This document shows positions 37,242 to 45,285 of a stretch of DNA of 64,000 bases, piece by piece. The stretch is from Dokdonella_A sp963834755 (GTDB lineage: Bacteria; Pseudomonadota; Gammaproteobacteria; Xanthomonadales; Rhodanobacteraceae), in NCBI GenBank assembly GCA_963834755.1, contig CAWICQ010000012.1, forward strand, positions 248,001 to 312,000, written 5' to 3'. Position 1 is the stretch's first letter; the number at the start of each line of letters is the position of its first letter. The notes under the pieces were generated by a model. That model saw only the letters and a program-made list of their open reading frames with translations, had not been told where the DNA came from and did no database searches. The translations under genes and the position numbers were made by a program.

Positions 37242-38342
37242 GTGAGTTCGAATCGACACCCCGAACACGATTCGATCCGCGCCGTCGTCTGGCAGGGCGA
37301 TCATTTGCGCCTGCTCGACCAGCGCCGCCTGCCGTTCGAGGAAATCTACATCGACTGCCGCACGGCGGGCGATGTCGCCGCGGCGATCCGCGATCTTGCC
37401 GTGCGCGGCGCGCCGGCGATCGGCATCGCCGCCGCGTGGGGCGTGGTGCTCGCGGCGTGCCAGGATCCGGCCCATCTCGACCAGGCGTTTGCCGAGCTCC
37501 GCGCGGCGCGGCCGACGGCGGTCAATCTCATGTGGGCGCTCGACCGCATGGCCGGTGCGCGCGGGCAGGGCGAGCGCGCGGAGGTCGCAGATAGGCTCGC
37601 GCGCGAGGCGCGCGCGGACGTCGCGGATAGGCTCGCGCGCGAGGCGCGCGCGATCCAGGACGAAGACCTCGCGGCCAATCGGCGCATGGGAGAGCTGGGC
37701 GCGCATCTGCTCGGGCACGATGTGGGCGTGCTGACTCACTGCAACACCGGATCGCTCGCCACGGCGGGTTTCGGTACGGCGCTCGGCGTCATCCGCGCGG
37801 GCTACGGCGAAGGCCGCATCGCACGCGTATTCGCCGGCGAAACGCGCCCCTGGCTGCAAGGCGCGCGATTGACGATGTGGGAACTTCAGCGCGACGGCAT
37901 TCCGGCGCATCTGATCGCGGATTCTGCAGCGGCGCATCTGATGAAGACGGGCGACGTGCAATGGGTTGTCGTCGGCGCGGATCGAATCGCCGCCAACGGC
38001 GACACGGCCAACAAGATCGGCACGTATCAGCTCGCGATCGCCGCGCGGCATCACGGCGTGAAGTTCATGGTCGTGGCGCCTTCATCGACGATCGACATGG
38101 CGACGCCCGACGGCGCGGCGATCGACATCGAATTGCGCTCGCCCGACGAAATGCTGGCTTATGGTGGACATCCCACGGTGGTTGCCGGAGCGAAGGCGTG
38201 GAATCCGGTCTTCGACGTGACGCCTGCCGCGCTGATCGATGTCATCGTGACCGAACGCGGCGTCGTCGAGAAACCGGATGCCGCGCGCATGAAAGCGCTG
38301 TTCGGTTCCGCCGGGCGCTCGGCAACCGCCGTGACCGGCTGA
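37242..38342 (+). CDS. mtnA: Methylthioribose-1-phosphate isomerase
   Basis: 366 residues from the GTG at 37242. Family blocks: IRDLAVRGAPAIGIAAAWG, THCNTGSLATAGFGTALG with the catalytic Cys, and VVVGADRIAANGDTANKIGTY with the catalytic Asp. It converts methylthioribose-1-phosphate to the ribulose form in methionine salvage. A 36-base tandem duplication (37584-37655) gives two copies of VADRLAREARA before IQDEDLAANRRMGE; relatives have a single helix here. The upstream frame has ATG codons at 37098 and 37128, but the sequence there is not conserved. Confidence 0.93.
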   Translation: MSSNRHPEHDSIRAVVWQGDHLRLLDQRRLPFEEIYIDCRTAGDVAAAIRDLAVRGAPAIGIAAAWGVVLAACQDPAHLDQAFAELRAARPTAVNLMWALDRMAGARGQGERAEVADRLAREARADVADRLAREARAIQDEDLAANRRMGELGAHLLGHDVGVLTHCNTGSLATAGFGTALGVIRAGYGEGRIARVFAGETRPWLQGARLTMWELQRDGIPAHLIADSAAAHLMKTGDVQWVVVGADRIAANGDTANKIGTYQLAIAARHHGVKFMVVAPSSTIDMATPDGAAIDIELRSPDEMLAYGGHPTVVAGAKAWNPVFDVTPAALIDVIVTERGVVEKPDAARMKALFGSAGRSATAVTG

Positions 38343-38370
38343 CGTCGCGCGAGCCGGCCGGACCGCCCAC

Positions 38371-38781
38371 ATGGCATTGCGCAAACAAATCCTTCTGTTC
38401 GCGATCAGCGGCCTGATCGGCTTCGTCGTCGATGCCGGCATCGTGCAATTCCTGGTGCGCGAATGGGCGGTGAATCCGTACGAGGCGCGACTCGTTTCGT
38501 TTCTCGCCGCAGCGACGACGACCTGGAGCTTCAACCGCAAATACACGTTCGCCGGCAGGAGCAGCGGCAGCCGCCGTCGCGAACTCGCGCGATACATCAT
38601 CGCCATGGCCGGCGGCTTCGCGCTGAACTACGGCACATACGCAGCGCTGGTCGCGTCGTGGCCGCTGGTGCGCTCCTGGCCGGCGATCGGCGTCGCGGCA
38701 GGTTCGATCGCCGGCGCCATGGTCAATTTCCTGTCGTCCAAGTACTGGATTTTTCGCACGCCAAAGGGCGAAAACGCCTGA
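38371..38781 (+). CDS. GtrA family membrane protein
   Basis: 136 residues with four hydrophobic segments: LLFAISGLIGFVVDAGIVQFLV, a second carrying ARLVSFLAAATTTWSFNRKYTF, then ARYIIAMAGGFALNYGTYAALV and PAIGVAAGSIAGAMVNFLSSKYWIF. The FxxNRKYTF and NFxxSKYWIF motifs define the GtrA family, thought to help move polyprenyl-linked sugars across the inner membrane. It starts 28 bases after mtnA. No glycosyltransferase partner lies beside it. Confidence 0.9.
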   Translation: MALRKQILLFAISGLIGFVVDAGIVQFLVREWAVNPYEARLVSFLAAATTTWSFNRKYTFAGRSSGSRRRELARYIIAMAGGFALNYGTYAALVASWPLVRSWPAIGVAAGSIAGAMVNFLSSKYWIFRTPKGENA

Positions 38782-38878
38782 TCCGGACGAGCCATTTACC
38801 GGGGCTTAGAAGCGGCGCTTAAAGCGGCGCTAAGTCCGTCAGAAATCAGGGAAATCCGGCCACTTTGGCGGGCCCGTT

Positions 38879-38887
38879 GTGGTACAA
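38879..38887 (+). promoter_or_regulatory. Extended -10 promoter of gyrA
   Basis: TGGTACAAT fits the TGnTATAAT extended -10 form, about 92 bases before the gyrA start. The -35 region (CCACTT at 17-base spacing) is poor, in keeping with an extended -10 promoter; gyrA promoters in E. coli depend on supercoiling through their -10 region. Confidence 0.6.
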
Positions 38888-38978
38888 TTCCGCATTCCCC
38901 ATGCGGGTCCGAAACGGCCACTCCGAGCCGTCCCGGAACGCGCCCAGAAACAAGCGTTTTTCCAGGAAGAAAAGCCTG

Positions 38979-41588
38979 ATGGCTGAGCTGGCCAGAGAAA
39001 TCATTCGCGTCAATATCGAGGACGAAGTCCGGCAGAGTTATCTCGACTACGCAATGAGCGTGATCGTCGGGCGCGCACTGCCCGACGTGCGCGACGGATT
39101 GAAACCCGTACACCGCCGCGTGCTGTTCGGCATGCAGGAAGCGAACAACGTCTGGAATCGTCCGTACGTCAAGTGCGCACGCATCGTCGGCGAAGTGATG
39201 GGCAAATATCACCCGCATGGCGATTCCTCGATCTACGACACGCTGGTGCGCATGGCGCAGGATTTCTCGCTGCGCTATCCGCTCATCGACGGCCAGGGCA
39301 ACTTTGGATCGATCGACGGCGACAACGCCGCGGCGATGCGCTACACCGAGTGCCGGCTCGAACATCTGGCATCGGAACTGCTCGCCGATCTCGACAAGGA
39401 CACGGTCGATTTCGTTCCGAACTACGACGAGAAGGAGCAAGAACCGTCGGTGCTGCCGACGCGCCTGCCGAACCTGCTCGTCAACGGCTCGGCCGGCATC
39501 GCGGTCGGCATGGCGACCAACGTGCCGCCGCACAATCTCGGCGAAGTCGTCTCGGCGTGCATCGCGCTGATCGACGATCCGGAGCTCGGCTTCGACCAGC
39601 TGATGCATCTCGTGCCGGGTCCGGATTTTCCGACCGCGGGCATCATCAACGGCTCGGCCGGCATCGTCGAAGCGTACAAGACCGGCCGCGGCCGCATTCT
39701 GGTGCGCGGGAAGACCGAGATCGAGACCGACGACAACGGTCGCGAGACGATCATCGTCACCGAAATCCCGTATCAGGTGAACAAGGCGCGGCTGATCGAA
39801 AAGATCGCCGAGCTGGTCAAGGAAAAGAAGCTCGAAGGCATCCAGTCGGACGGCTTGCGCGATGAATCCGACAAGGACGGTCTGCGCATCGTCATCGAAG
39901 TGCGCCGCGATACGGCGGCCGACGTGCTGCTCAACAACCTGTTTCAGCAGACGCAGCTGCAGGTCACGTTCGGCATCAACATGGTGGCTCTGGTCGACGG
40001 CCAGCCGCGCACGCTCAGCCTGCGCGAGATCCTCGATGCGTTCATTCGCCACCGGCGCGAAGTCGTCACGCGCCGCACGATCTTCGATCTGCGCAAGGCG
40101 CGCTCTCGCGCACACGTTCTCGAAGGCCTGACGGTTGCGCTTGCCAACATCGACGAGATGATCGAGTTGATCAAGACATCGCCGAACACGGACGAAGCGC
40201 GCGAACGCATGCTGGCGCGCCGATGGGAAGCGGGGTTGGTCGGTGCGCTGCTGCAGGCGGCAGGCGCAGAGGCGTCGCGTCCGGAAGACATGCCGGCCGA
40301 TGCGGGTCTGCGTCCCGATGGCTACCAGCTCACCGAAATTCAGGCGACGCAGATTCTCGAGATGCGCCTCAATCGCCTGACCGGTCTGGAGCAGGAAAAA
40401 CTCAGCGACGAATACAAGGCTCTGCTGACGACGATCGCCGGGCTGATCGCAATCCTCGAGGATCCGGAAAAGCTTCTGAAGGTCATCCGCGACGAGTTGA
40501 TCGAGCTCAAGGAACAATACGGCGACGCGCGTCGCACGGTGATCCAGTCGAGCCAGGAAGACCTCGACATCCTCGATTTGATCGCGCCCGAAGATGTGGT
40601 CGTGACGTTGTCGCACGCGGGCTACGCGAAACGCCAACCGGTCAGTATCTACCGCGCGCAGCGCCGCGGCGGAAAAGGCCGTTCGGCGACCGCGATGAAG
40701 GAAGAGGATTTCGTCGAGAAACTCTGGATCGCCAATACGCACGACACGCTGCTGACGTTCACGAGCGCCGGCCGCGTGTTCTGGCTCAAGGTGCATCAAT
40801 TGCCGGACGCAGGTCCGAATGCGCGCGGCAAGCCGATCGTCAATCTGCTGCCGCTCGAGCCGGACGAGAAAGTGCAGGCGGTGCAGCCGGTGCGCGAGTT
40901 TGCCGAAGATCGCTACGTGTTCTTCGCGACCAGGAACGGCACGGTCAAGAAAACGCCGCTGACCGAGTTCGCTTTCCAGCTGCAGCGCGGCAAGATCGCG
41001 ATCGGTCTGGACGATGGCGATGCGCTGGTCGACGTGCAGATCACCGACGGCACGCGCGACATCATGCTGTTCGCATCAAATGGCAAAGCCGTGCGTTTCG
41101 CCGAGGACGAAGTGCGCTCGATGGGCCGCACCGCGACCGGCGTGCGCGGCATGAGGCTCGCATCGGGCGAGCACGTCGTGAGCCTGATCGTCGTCGATGG
41201 CGAAGATGACGTCCTCACCGCGACCGAGCGCGGCTTCGGCAAGCGCACCGAGCTCGCCGACTATCCGCGCAAGGGCCGCGGCACGCAGGGCGTGATCGCA
41301 ATCCAGTGTTCGGAGCGCAACGGCGCGCTGATCGGCGCCGTGCAGCTCGGCGAAAGTCACGAGCTGATGCTGATCTCGAATCTCGGCACGCTGGTGCGCA
41401 CGCGCGCGGCCGAAGTCGCGCGCGTCGGGCGCAATACGCAGGGCGTTACGCTGATTCGTCTGCCCGCCGAGGAAGCGCTGGTCGGCGTGGTGCGCGTTGA
41501 CGCGCTCGCGGAGGAAGGCAACGGCATCGACAGCGATGTGGTCGGTGCCGGCGACCCGTCGGCTATCGAGCCGCCGGCCACGGAGTAA
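38979..41588 (+). CDS. gyrA: DNA gyrase subunit A
   Basis: 869 residues. MAELAREIIRVNIEDEVRQSYLDYAMSVIVGRALPDVRDGLKPVHRR is the conserved start. The catalytic Tyr is residue 122 in AAAMRYTEC. The quinolone-resistance region HPHGDSSIYDTLVRMAQ keeps Ser83 and Asp87, so no classic resistance substitution is present. The C-terminal beta-pinwheel repeats and the gyrA box region GKRTELADYPRKGRGTQGV are seen. With GyrB it introduces negative supercoils. The start was chosen over the upstream frame because GAAGAAAAG lies just before it and the family start matches. Confidence 0.98.
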   Translation: MAELAREIIRVNIEDEVRQSYLDYAMSVIVGRALPDVRDGLKPVHRRVLFGMQEANNVWNRPYVKCARIVGEVMGKYHPHGDSSIYDTLVRMAQDFSLRYPLIDGQGNFGSIDGDNAAAMRYTECRLEHLASELLADLDKDTVDFVPNYDEKEQEPSVLPTRLPNLLVNGSAGIAVGMATNVPPHNLGEVVSACIALIDDPELGFDQLMHLVPGPDFPTAGIINGSAGIVEAYKTGRGRILVRGKTEIETDDNGRETIIVTEIPYQVNKARLIEKIAELVKEKKLEGIQSDGLRDESDKDGLRIVIEVRRDTAADVLLNNLFQQTQLQVTFGINMVALVDGQPRTLSLREILDAFIRHRREVVTRRTIFDLRKARSRAHVLEGLTVALANIDEMIELIKTSPNTDEARERMLARRWEAGLVGALLQAAGAEASRPEDMPADAGLRPDGYQLTEIQATQILEMRLNRLTGLEQEKLSDEYKALLTTIAGLIAILEDPEKLLKVIRDELIELKEQYGDARRTVIQSSQEDLDILDLIAPEDVVVTLSHAGYAKRQPVSIYRAQRRGGKGRSATAMKEEDFVEKLWIANTHDTLLTFTSAGRVFWLKVHQLPDAGPNARGKPIVNLLPLEPDEKVQAVQPVREFAEDRYVFFATRNGTVKKTPLTEFAFQLQRGKIAIGLDDGDALVDVQITDGTRDIMLFASNGKAVRFAEDEVRSMGRTATGVRGMRLASGEHVVSLIVVDGEDDVLTATERGFGKRTELADYPRKGRGTQGVIAIQCSERNGALIGAVQLGESHELMLISNLGTLVRTRAAEVARVGRNTQGVTLIRLPAEEALVGVVRVDALAEEGNGIDSDVVGAGDPSAIEPPATE

Positions 41589-41594
41589 TCACTC

Positions 41595-41622
41595 CGTCGT
41601 CCCGGCCTTCGCCGGGACGACG
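41595..41622. repeat. Perfect 12-bp stem palindrome after gyrA
   Basis: CGTCGTCCCGGC-CTTC-GCCGGGACGACG, 7 bases after the gyrA stop. The sequence equals two fused ends of the CGTC(A/G)T-CCCGGC element family. No U-tract, so a REP-type palindrome that could still attenuate transcription and lies between convergent genes. Confidence 0.85.
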
Positions 41623-41627
41623 AGTTG

Positions 41628-41900
41628 CTAATCCGGCCGATGATCCGAAATGTCGAGCACGGGCATCGCGCGGCGCTTCTGCGCCATCGTCGCGTCAGCC
41701 GCGCGTCGCTGCTCGCGGTCCATCGTCGTGACGACCATGAACGCGACGAAGCCGAGCCACGAGGTGAACAACACCGCGATCACCCAGAGCTCAAGGTCCC
41801 TGCCGCGCACGCGACGAGAGCCGATCACGAGCACGGCCGGCAGCGCGTGAAACAGCGCGAGCCAGAACAGAACCAAGGTCAGGGCGAGCGGCGCCACCAC
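41628..41900 (-). CDS. Small hypothetical membrane protein
   Basis: 90 residues from the GTG at 41900, one base after the peroxiredoxin stop. Two hydrophobic segments (LALTLVLFWLALFHALPAVLVIG and LWVIAVLFTSWLGFVAFMVVT) are joined by a basic loop, with a charged cytosolic tail rich in Arg and Gln. I do not know the family. Close spacing suggests cotranscription with the peroxiredoxin. Confidence 0.6.
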   Translation of the reverse strand: MVAPLALTLVLFWLALFHALPAVLVIGSRRVRGRDLELWVIAVLFTSWLGFVAFMVVTTMDREQRRAADATMAQKRRAMPVLDISDHRPD

Positions 41901-41901
41901 G

Positions 41902-42381
41902 TCAGCTGATCGCTTCGAGCATCGTCTTGGCGTCAGACACCTTGAATTCGCCGGGCGCTTCGATGTTGAGCTTCTTGACCACGCCATCTTCGGCATAGAG
42001 CGCGAACCGCTTGCCGCGCATGCCGAGGCCGAATGCCGAGCCGTCCATCTCCAGGCCCAGCGCTTTCGAGAACGTGCCGTTGCCGTCTGCGAGCATCATC
42101 AAGCCGTCCGGCACGTGCTGATTCTTCGCCCAGGCGTCCATCACGAAGGCATCGTTGACCGCGAGGCAGGCGACGTCGACGCCGTGCTGCTTGAATTCTG
42201 CGAATTTTTCCACATAGCCGGGCAGGTGCTTCGAAGAGCAGGTCGGCGTGAACGCGCCCGGCACGGAAAACAGCACGACGTTCTTGCCTTTGAAAATATC
42301 GTCCGTCGACACGGCCTGTACGCCGTCCTTCAGCACGTTGAGCGTTGCGTTGGGAATGCGCTCGCCGACTTTGATCGTCAT
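41902..42381 (-). CDS. Prx5-type peroxiredoxin
   Basis: 159 residues. The peroxidatic Cys is residue 48 in VPGAFTPTCSSKHLPGYVEKF, the exact signature of the Prx5 group, with a second Cys at 72 (VDVACLAVND). The C-terminal FGLGMRGKRFALYAEDGVVKKLNIE is also typical. It reduces H2O2 and organic peroxides in the cytoplasm with glutathione/glutaredoxin or thioredoxin. It diverges from the hsp20 gene across a repeat-containing region. Confidence 0.93.
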   Translation of the reverse strand: MTIKVGERIPNATLNVLKDGVQAVSTDDIFKGKNVVLFSVPGAFTPTCSSKHLPGYVEKFAEFKQHGVDVACLAVNDAFVMDAWAKNQHVPDGLMMLADGNGTFSKALGLEMDGSAFGLGMRGKRFALYAEDGVVKKLNIEAPGEFKVSDAKTMLEAIS

Positions 42382-42467
42382 CTTGTTGCTCCTTGGATAT
42401 CAGGGAAATGCGGAGGTCGGCGCGGATGATACGTTAGGTGGCGTTCGGGGCGCGTTTGGAGCGCTTG

Positions 42468-42572
42468 CCCTCATCCGCCTGCCGGTGGTGCCCGCGCCGT
42501 CCCGGGCACTCGCCCTTGGGGCGGCTTGGCCGCGCAAAACGGCATTCCTGCCGTCTTGTCTGCCGCAAGCGG
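42468..42572. repeat. Degenerate CCCTCATCC...GCGGGAGAAGG element upstream of hsp20
   Basis: It begins CCCTCATCCGCCTGCCGG, includes GCCCGCGCCGTCCCGGGC and ends GCCGCAAGCGGGAGAAGG. The modules match the elements at 17.7, 20.0 and 44.4 kb in altered order. It fills most of the peroxiredoxin-hsp20 gap (42382-42709) apart from the heat-shock promoter. Confidence 0.65.
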
Positions 42573-42633
42573 GAGAAGGGTTCGAGATGGACGCTTGCGG
42601 AGGTTGCGCTGCGAATTTCCCGCACGAAGAACT

Positions 42634-42661
42634 CTTGAAAGGCCCACAGCCGACCCAAACC
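42634..42661 (+). promoter_or_regulatory. Sigma-32-like heat-shock promoter of hsp20
   Basis: CTTGAAA at 42634-42640 is a perfect sigma-32 -35 core. After 13 bases comes CCCAAACC, close to the CCCCATNT -10 form. It lies about 50 bases before the hsp20 start codon. Confidence 0.7.
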
Positions 42662-42709
42662 TTTCCAACACGCGGCGCTCAGGCCGCACACCATTTCGCG
42701 GAGAGGATC

Positions 42710-43156
42710 ATGACCATTGCCCGTTACAGCCCGTGGCACGTCCACGGCAGCAATTTCCAGAACGAAGTCAGGAATGCGTTCGACCGTCTTTTCACCAGTG
42801 AAGAGACCGATCAGTCGAACGTCGTCACCAGTCAGTGGACGCCGCGCGTCGACATCAAGGAAGAGGACAGCCGCTTCGTCATCTTCGCCGACATTCCCGG
42901 CGTCGATCCGAAGGATATCGAGATCACGATGGAAAAGGGCATCCTCTCGATCAAGGGCGAGCGCAAGGCGGAATCGAGCGAGCAGAACGGCAAGTCGACG
43001 CGCATCGAGCGCTCGCACGGCCTGTTCTATCGTCGCTTCGCGCTGCCGGACAGCGCTGACGCGGAAGGCATCAAGGCCGTCGGCAAGCACGGCGTACTCG
43101 AGGTTACGATTCCGAAGCGTCCCGAGACCGCACCGCGCCGCATCAATGTCAACTGA
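42710..43156 (+). CDS. Small heat shock protein Hsp20
   Basis: 148 residues with an alpha-crystallin domain at about 40-140: WTPRVDIKEEDSRFVIFADIPGV, GILSIKGERKAE and GLFYRRFALPDSAD...GVLEVTIPKRPE. The final basic RRINVN carries the IxV-type C-terminal anchor (INV). It is an ATP-independent holdase that binds unfolding proteins in the cytoplasm. GAGAGG lies 5 bases before the ATG. A sigma-32-like promoter and the nearby CbpA gene fit a heat-shock role. Confidence 0.94.
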   Translation: MTIARYSPWHVHGSNFQNEVRNAFDRLFTSEETDQSNVVTSQWTPRVDIKEEDSRFVIFADIPGVDPKDIEITMEKGILSIKGERKAESSEQNGKSTRIERSHGLFYRRFALPDSADAEGIKAVGKHGVLEVTIPKRPETAPRRINVN

Positions 43157-43173
43157 GGGCACGACGCCCTCAT

Positions 43174-43318
43174 CCCGGACAGCACATGGATGTGCGCCGA
43201 TCCGGGATCCATTGCCTTAGGGCGCACGCCGGACAGCGCACAGATGTGTGCTGATCCACGCGAGCCGGCACCCAACGGCTCCAATATCCCGGATCGCACA
43301 GGACGTGCGCGAATCCGG
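43174..43318. repeat. Three spaced hairpin repeats between hsp20 and cbpA
   Basis: Three units at 43174-43206, 43228-43256 and 43289-43318, about 57 bases apart, each with a nested palindrome: outer CCGGAT/ATCCGG-type arms and inner GCACAT-GG-ATGTGC or GCAC-AGGAC-GTGC stems. They are diverged copies of one unit. Confidence 0.75.
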
Positions 43319-43386
43319 AACCGAGCGCCCAATCGCGCCGGACAGGAATAACGAGCACCGGACCGCTCGCAAAAGGACGTGACCTG

Positions 43387-43424
43387 ATGGCCTGCGGCGG
43401 TCAATCTGCCGCAGGCCATTTTTC
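43387..43424 (+). terminator. Strong rho-independent terminator
   Basis: Perfect 12-bp stem ATGGCCTGCGGC / GCCGCAGGCCAT with a 9-base loop, followed by TTTTT. It would end the hsp20 transcript before cbpA. Confidence 0.85.
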
Positions 43425-43521
43425 GTTGGCGGCAACGCAGCGACTCGCGATCTACAATGGTCGCGACGCGACACCGCGGCGCATCGCCGCAATCAGCTGA
43501 AACACGCACGCGAGGGAGCTG

Positions 43522-44421
43522 ATGCAGTTCAAGGATTATTACGAGGTTCTCGGCGTCAAGCCTGACGCGAAGGACGCCGACATCAAGTCGGCGTATCGCC
43601 GGCTCGCACGCAAATATCATCCCGACGTCAGCAAGGAAACCGGCGCCGAGGAAAAATTCAAAGCGGTCAACGAAGCCTACGAAGCGCTCAAGGATGCCTC
43701 GCGCAGGCAGGCCTACGATCAATTGCGTGCCGGCGGCTATCGCGCGGGCGACGAGTTTCGCGGACCGCCGCCGAACTGGCAGGGCAGGGGTGGCGATTTC
43801 GGATTCGAAGACGCGGGCGGCGGCGGCGAGGATTTCAGCGATTTCTTCGAATCGCTGTTCGGTCGCGTGGGTGCGCGCGGCGCGCGTGGTCCGCATCGCG
43901 GACGCGATATGCACGCGCAGATCGCGATTCCGCTGGAAACCGCGTATCACGGCGGCAGCGAGCGCATCAGCCTGCGCGACGGCAGCGGCGATCGCACGCT
44001 CGAAGTCCGCATTCCGGCCGGCATCGTGCCGGGCAAGCAGATTCGTCTCGCGGGCCAGGGCTATCCGGGTGCGAGCGGCGGTCAGGCCGGCGATCTCCTG
44101 CTCGAGATCCATTTTCGCGACGACGATCGTTTTACGCTCGAAGGTCGCAATGTGCTCTTGACGCTGCCCGTCGCGCCGTGGGAAGCCGCGCTCGGCGCAA
44201 CGGTGCCAGTGCCGACACTGGGCGGGCCGGTGGAACTGCGCATTCCGGCGGGATCCGACAGCGGACGCAAATTGCGCCTGCGCGGTCGCGGCTGGCCGGG
44301 TGCGGCGCCGGGCGACCAGATCGTCATGCTCGAAGTGCGCGCGCCGAAAGCGGATACGGCGCGGCAGAAAGAGCTCTACAAGCAAATGGAAGACGAGTTC
44401 GATTTCGATCCGCGCGCGTGA
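43522..44421 (+). CDS. cbpA: DnaJ-class co-chaperone CbpA
   Basis: 299 residues. The J domain (residues 1-70) has YYEVLGV and the HPD motif in KYHPDVSKE. A Gly/Phe-rich linker (about 75-125) leads directly into the two C-terminal beta domains (RDMHAQIAIPLETAYHGG, VRIPAGIVPGKQIRLAGQG, LRLRGRGWPG). The Cys-rich zinc domain of DnaJ is absent, which identifies CbpA. It stimulates DnaK ATPase. The start was chosen on the J-domain start and GAGGGAGC upstream. Confidence 0.94.
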   Translation: MQFKDYYEVLGVKPDAKDADIKSAYRRLARKYHPDVSKETGAEEKFKAVNEAYEALKDASRRQAYDQLRAGGYRAGDEFRGPPPNWQGRGGDFGFEDAGGGGEDFSDFFESLFGRVGARGARGPHRGRDMHAQIAIPLETAYHGGSERISLRDGSGDRTLEVRIPAGIVPGKQIRLAGQGYPGASGGQAGDLLLEIHFRDDDRFTLEGRNVLLTLPVAPWEAALGATVPVPTLGGPVELRIPAGSDSGRKLRLRGRGWPGAAPGDQIVMLEVRAPKADTARQKELYKQMEDEFDFDPRA

Positions 44422-44437
44422 GGGGACGACTTAGCTT

Positions 44438-44606
44438 GCCCTCACCCTAACCCTCTCCCGCAAGCGGGAGAGGGGATTGAGCGGTCTCATAAAGGCTTGC
44501 AGCTCACCTCTCCCGCAAGCGGGAGAGGGGATTGAGCGGTCTCATAAAGGCTTGCAGCTCACCTCTCCCGCAAGCGGGAGAGGTCGCCCGCAGGGCGGGT
44601 GAGGGC
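44438..44606. repeat. 55-bp tandem duplication within a CCCTCACC...TGAGGG element
   Basis: The unit starts CCTCTCCCGCAAGCGGGAGA at 44452, repeats exactly at 44507, and partly at 44562, a 55-base period that includes ATTGAGCGGTCTCATAAAGG. The whole is bounded by CCCTCACCCTAACCC on the left and GCCCGCAGGGCGGGTGAGGG on the right. It lies between the convergent cbpA and pilH genes. Confidence 0.9.
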
Positions 44607-44684
44607 GCGCTCGGAGTGCAGAACTCCCGCGACACACGTCGCCTCGAACAAAATCGCGGATCATTCTCCGCGAGACAATGTCGC

Positions 44685-45053
44685 TCATGCCGCCGGCAGA
44701 TACTCGTTGATCGTGCGCGTGAGCTCGGCTTCGTCGATCGGTTTGGTCACGTACGCTTTCGCGCCCTGACGCAAACCCCAGACGCGGTCGGTGTCCTGAT
44801 CCTTGGTCGTGACCAGGATGATCGGGATGTGACTCGTCTTCGGATCCTTCGCGATCGTGCGCGTCGCCTGGAAACCGTTGAGGTTCGGCATGACGACGTC
44901 CATCAGGATCAGATCGGGCAACTCGCGCTTGGCGGTTTCGACGCCCGCGGCGCCGTCCTCTGCCGTGACAACCTGATGGCCGAGCTTCTCGACGGTGCGC
45001 CGCATGCCGACAAGCTGCGACGGCGAATCATCGACGATCAGTATGCGCGCCAT
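44685..45053 (-). CDS. pilH: Single-domain response regulator PilH-like
   Basis: 122 residues, a receiver domain only. The acidic pair is at 8-9 (ILIVDDSPSQ), the phospho-acceptor Asp52 in LILMDVVMPN, Thr82 in ILVTTKD and Lys104 in AYVTKPID. The sequence resembles PilH, the CheY-like regulator of twitching motility acting opposite PilG on the pilus motors, which fits the presence of pilus genes elsewhere in the window. There is no neighbouring pilG or pilI, so assignment between PilH and another CheY-like protein is by sequence only. Confidence 0.8.
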   Translation of the reverse strand: MARILIVDDSPSQLVGMRRTVEKLGHQVVTAEDGAAGVETAKRELPDLILMDVVMPNLNGFQATRTIAKDPKTSHIPIILVTTKDQDTDRVWGLRQGAKAYVTKPIDEAELTRTINEYLPAA

Positions 45054-45285
45054 GTGGACGTCTCACCCCGGACAAAATGCCCGCTGCATTCTAAACACGC
45101 CTTGACGCGCCGGGCTAGCCGGCGGTTGCAAAAACGCGCTGCGCACTCTCTCATGGTGTGACGGTACTGAAAGGAATCGCGCAAGTGATTGATCTTCGGG
45201 CAGGCGTATCGCGCGCTGCGCCTTCGGTTGTTCAATGCCGGATCAAAAAAATGAAATCATTCCACCGACCGCTTCGCGACTCGCA

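Noticed and set aside
39222..39239. Quinolone resistance change in gyrA
   Set aside because: Ser83 and Asp87 are both unchanged.
38796..40799. A 667-codon open frame antisense to gyrA
   Set aside because: Shadow of gyrA in a GC-rich genome.
44452..44583. The 55-bp period as a CRISPR array
   Set aside because: The whole 55 bases including the would-be spacer are identical, and there are only two and a half units.
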